In this document: positions 62,892-64,000 of the stretch, one piece after another
How the letters are laid out: each line of letters begins with the position of its first letter
Numbering within the stretch: the stretch's first letter is position 1
DNA from: Ceratotherium simum simum
Lineage: Eukaryota > Chordata > Mammalia > Perissodactyla > Rhinocerotidae
Reading direction: 5' to 3'
DNA: 64,000 nucleotides
Assembly: GCF_000283155.1 (NCBI RefSeq)
Contig: NW_004454207.1
Coordinates: 17,432,028-17,496,027 of the forward strand
Notes under the pieces: generated by a model
What the model was told of the DNA's origin: nothing
What the model saw: only the letters and a program-made list of their open reading frames with translations
Database searches by the model: none
Position numbers and translations under genes: made by a program

Positions 62892-63544
62892 CATGACATT
62901 TACACTGCATCTTGCACATGAGTTGTTAATATATGTTAGCTTTAAAGAACTTGGTAAGGTTTTCATAGGAATAGAAATGCTTTTATAATGTAAATGTATG
63001 CTGCATTAACCTGATAAGGTAATTTGCAAGTTTTCCTACAGGCTGACATTTACTAGGTCAAGGCCTCATAAACACTAGTATCAGAAAACTACCACAGTTG
63101 TGAAAATGATTATAAGAATGAAAGTAGCATTGTAACTAAGTAAATACTCCATTTTACACTTAAGTGACTAAAATAACCTAAGCATTAATTTATTTTATTT
63201 TCACAATAGGATAATATTGAAAACAAGATGGAAATTCACTTTATTCTAACTTATGAGAGCAATTTCTCAATGGGGAGATAAGGCTAAGATTCTCAAAGGT
63301 TATTAAAATAATGATCAATTCACTCCTTAAGTGCAGAAGAGCATTTTGTATCCAGTTTGATAATTCAGAATACACATATTTTAATTATTTTAATGTTATA
63401 GGTTGACATTTTCACTTTTAATTTTTTTTCCCTCCAAATAAAGAGGTCCTTGGCATCATGGTACAGTGACACAAGCCATTGGGTCAGTCTTGCCACTGAC
63501 TAATTTGAGACTTTCAATAGCCTGAGGATCTTCAACTGTCTATG
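62892..63544. other. Intronic stretch, nothing recognised
   Basis: About 650 bp of AT-rich sequence; a faint MIR-like phrase near 63450-63544 is too weak to call. Confidence 0.45.
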
Positions 63545-63700
63545 GCAATGATTTTTAACTAGGAATAGATGTCATAAATATCTGTAGAGCTTTTACAAAA
63601 CACATGCACCCAGTTTCCTAGCTCCCCTGCCTCCTCTTGTACCTGAAATTTTAGTTTATGAGACCTGGAATGGAGGCCCAGAATCACTGTTCTCTGTGCT
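63545..63700 (+). mobile_element. MER5-type hAT MITE remnant
   Basis: GCAATGATTTTTAACTAGG, then CACATGCACCCAGTTTCCTA, then GGAATGGAGGCCCAGAATCA recalls MER5A in order; strongly diverged. Confidence 0.4.
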
Positions 63701-63821
63701 GTTGGGACTTTTAAGGTCTGCAAACAGAAAATTCTTCTAGTCATGTATCTAAATATCTATATCTCTTCTGACCTGGTGGGTCTGCTGTTTCCTTAGTCAT
63801 AATCATGATCTCTATACTTTA

Positions 63822-64000
63822 TGAAGCTCTTTGCACCACAAACTTGGTGGCTTAAAACAACAGAAATTTATTCTCTCACAGTTCTGGAGGCCACAAGTCT
63901 GAAATCAAGGACTGTACTACCTCTGAAGGCTTTAGGGTAGAATCTTTGCCTCATCCAAAATCTGGAGGCTGTCAGCATGCCTTGACTTGTGGTCCATCAC
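63822..64000 (-). mobile_element. MaLR LTR (MLT1-like), cut by window edge
   Basis: CACCACAAACTTGGTGGC, then TTAAAACAACAGAAATTTAT, then CTCACAGTTCTGGAGGCCAC is the start of an antisense MLT1 LTR. Its other end is outside the window. Confidence 0.88.

Overview
The window is mammalian nuclear DNA, AT-rich and filled with interspersed repeats, and is almost entirely intronic. The only protein-coding sequence I can support is one 75-bp exon (44297-44371, + strand) with strong splice sites. Its peptide ([15 protein letters not shown]..., ending TIQETQL) matches the linker between Ig domains 2 and 3 of IL1RAPL1, the X-linked synaptic IL-1 receptor accessory protein-like 1. The exon is phase 1 at both ends. 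The rest of the window reads as parts of the two very long introns on either side, which fits the known huge size of this gene.

The host is probably a perissodactyl. Ten copies of a tRNA-derived SINE carry the head GGGGCCGGCCC...GGTTAAGTGCGCGCG and one of two characteristic tails, as in the ERE family of horses, rhinoceroses and tapirs. The head variant made me lean towards rhinoceros or tapir over horse, but only weakly. A run of exactly 100 N inside one SINE shows that this is a draft assembly.

Layout. 1-9.5 kb: intron with an old hAT MITE, L2 pieces and two neighbouring antisense MaLR LTRs with target duplications. 9.5-11.8 kb: antisense L1M pieces, one split by a SINE. 13.5-16 kb: a hAT MITE, an LTR-like relic and an AT-rich palindromic patch. 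16-20.4 kb: about 4.5 kb with no repeat I recognise. 20.4-25.2 kb: nested retrotransposons (L1M, MaLR, HAL1, and an L2 split by an L1M that itself holds a SINE). 25.2-27.2 kb: a non-repeat island with a cluster of CAGCTG E-boxes. 27.2-40 kb: L2, MIR and hAT relics, a polypurine tract and one SINE. 40-44.3 kb: mostly intron with one antisense SINE. After the exon, 48.1-50.8 kb is a nearly full-length, dead Tigger1 DNA transposon with a SINE inside it; 51.0-51.8 kb is a solo endogenous-retrovirus LTR; and 52.8-62.9 kb holds five more SINEs, a MIR, an L2 and a GATA microsatellite. An antisense MaLR LTR runs off the right edge.

I found no operon, CRISPR array, RNA gene or novel multi-gene system. 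The most useful observations are the short exon that ORF scanning misses, the inverted SINE pair around it, the E-box cluster, the composite SINE subtype and the solo LTR with an internal 84-bp tandem duplication. Repeat family names come from recalled consensus sequences, not from a database search.
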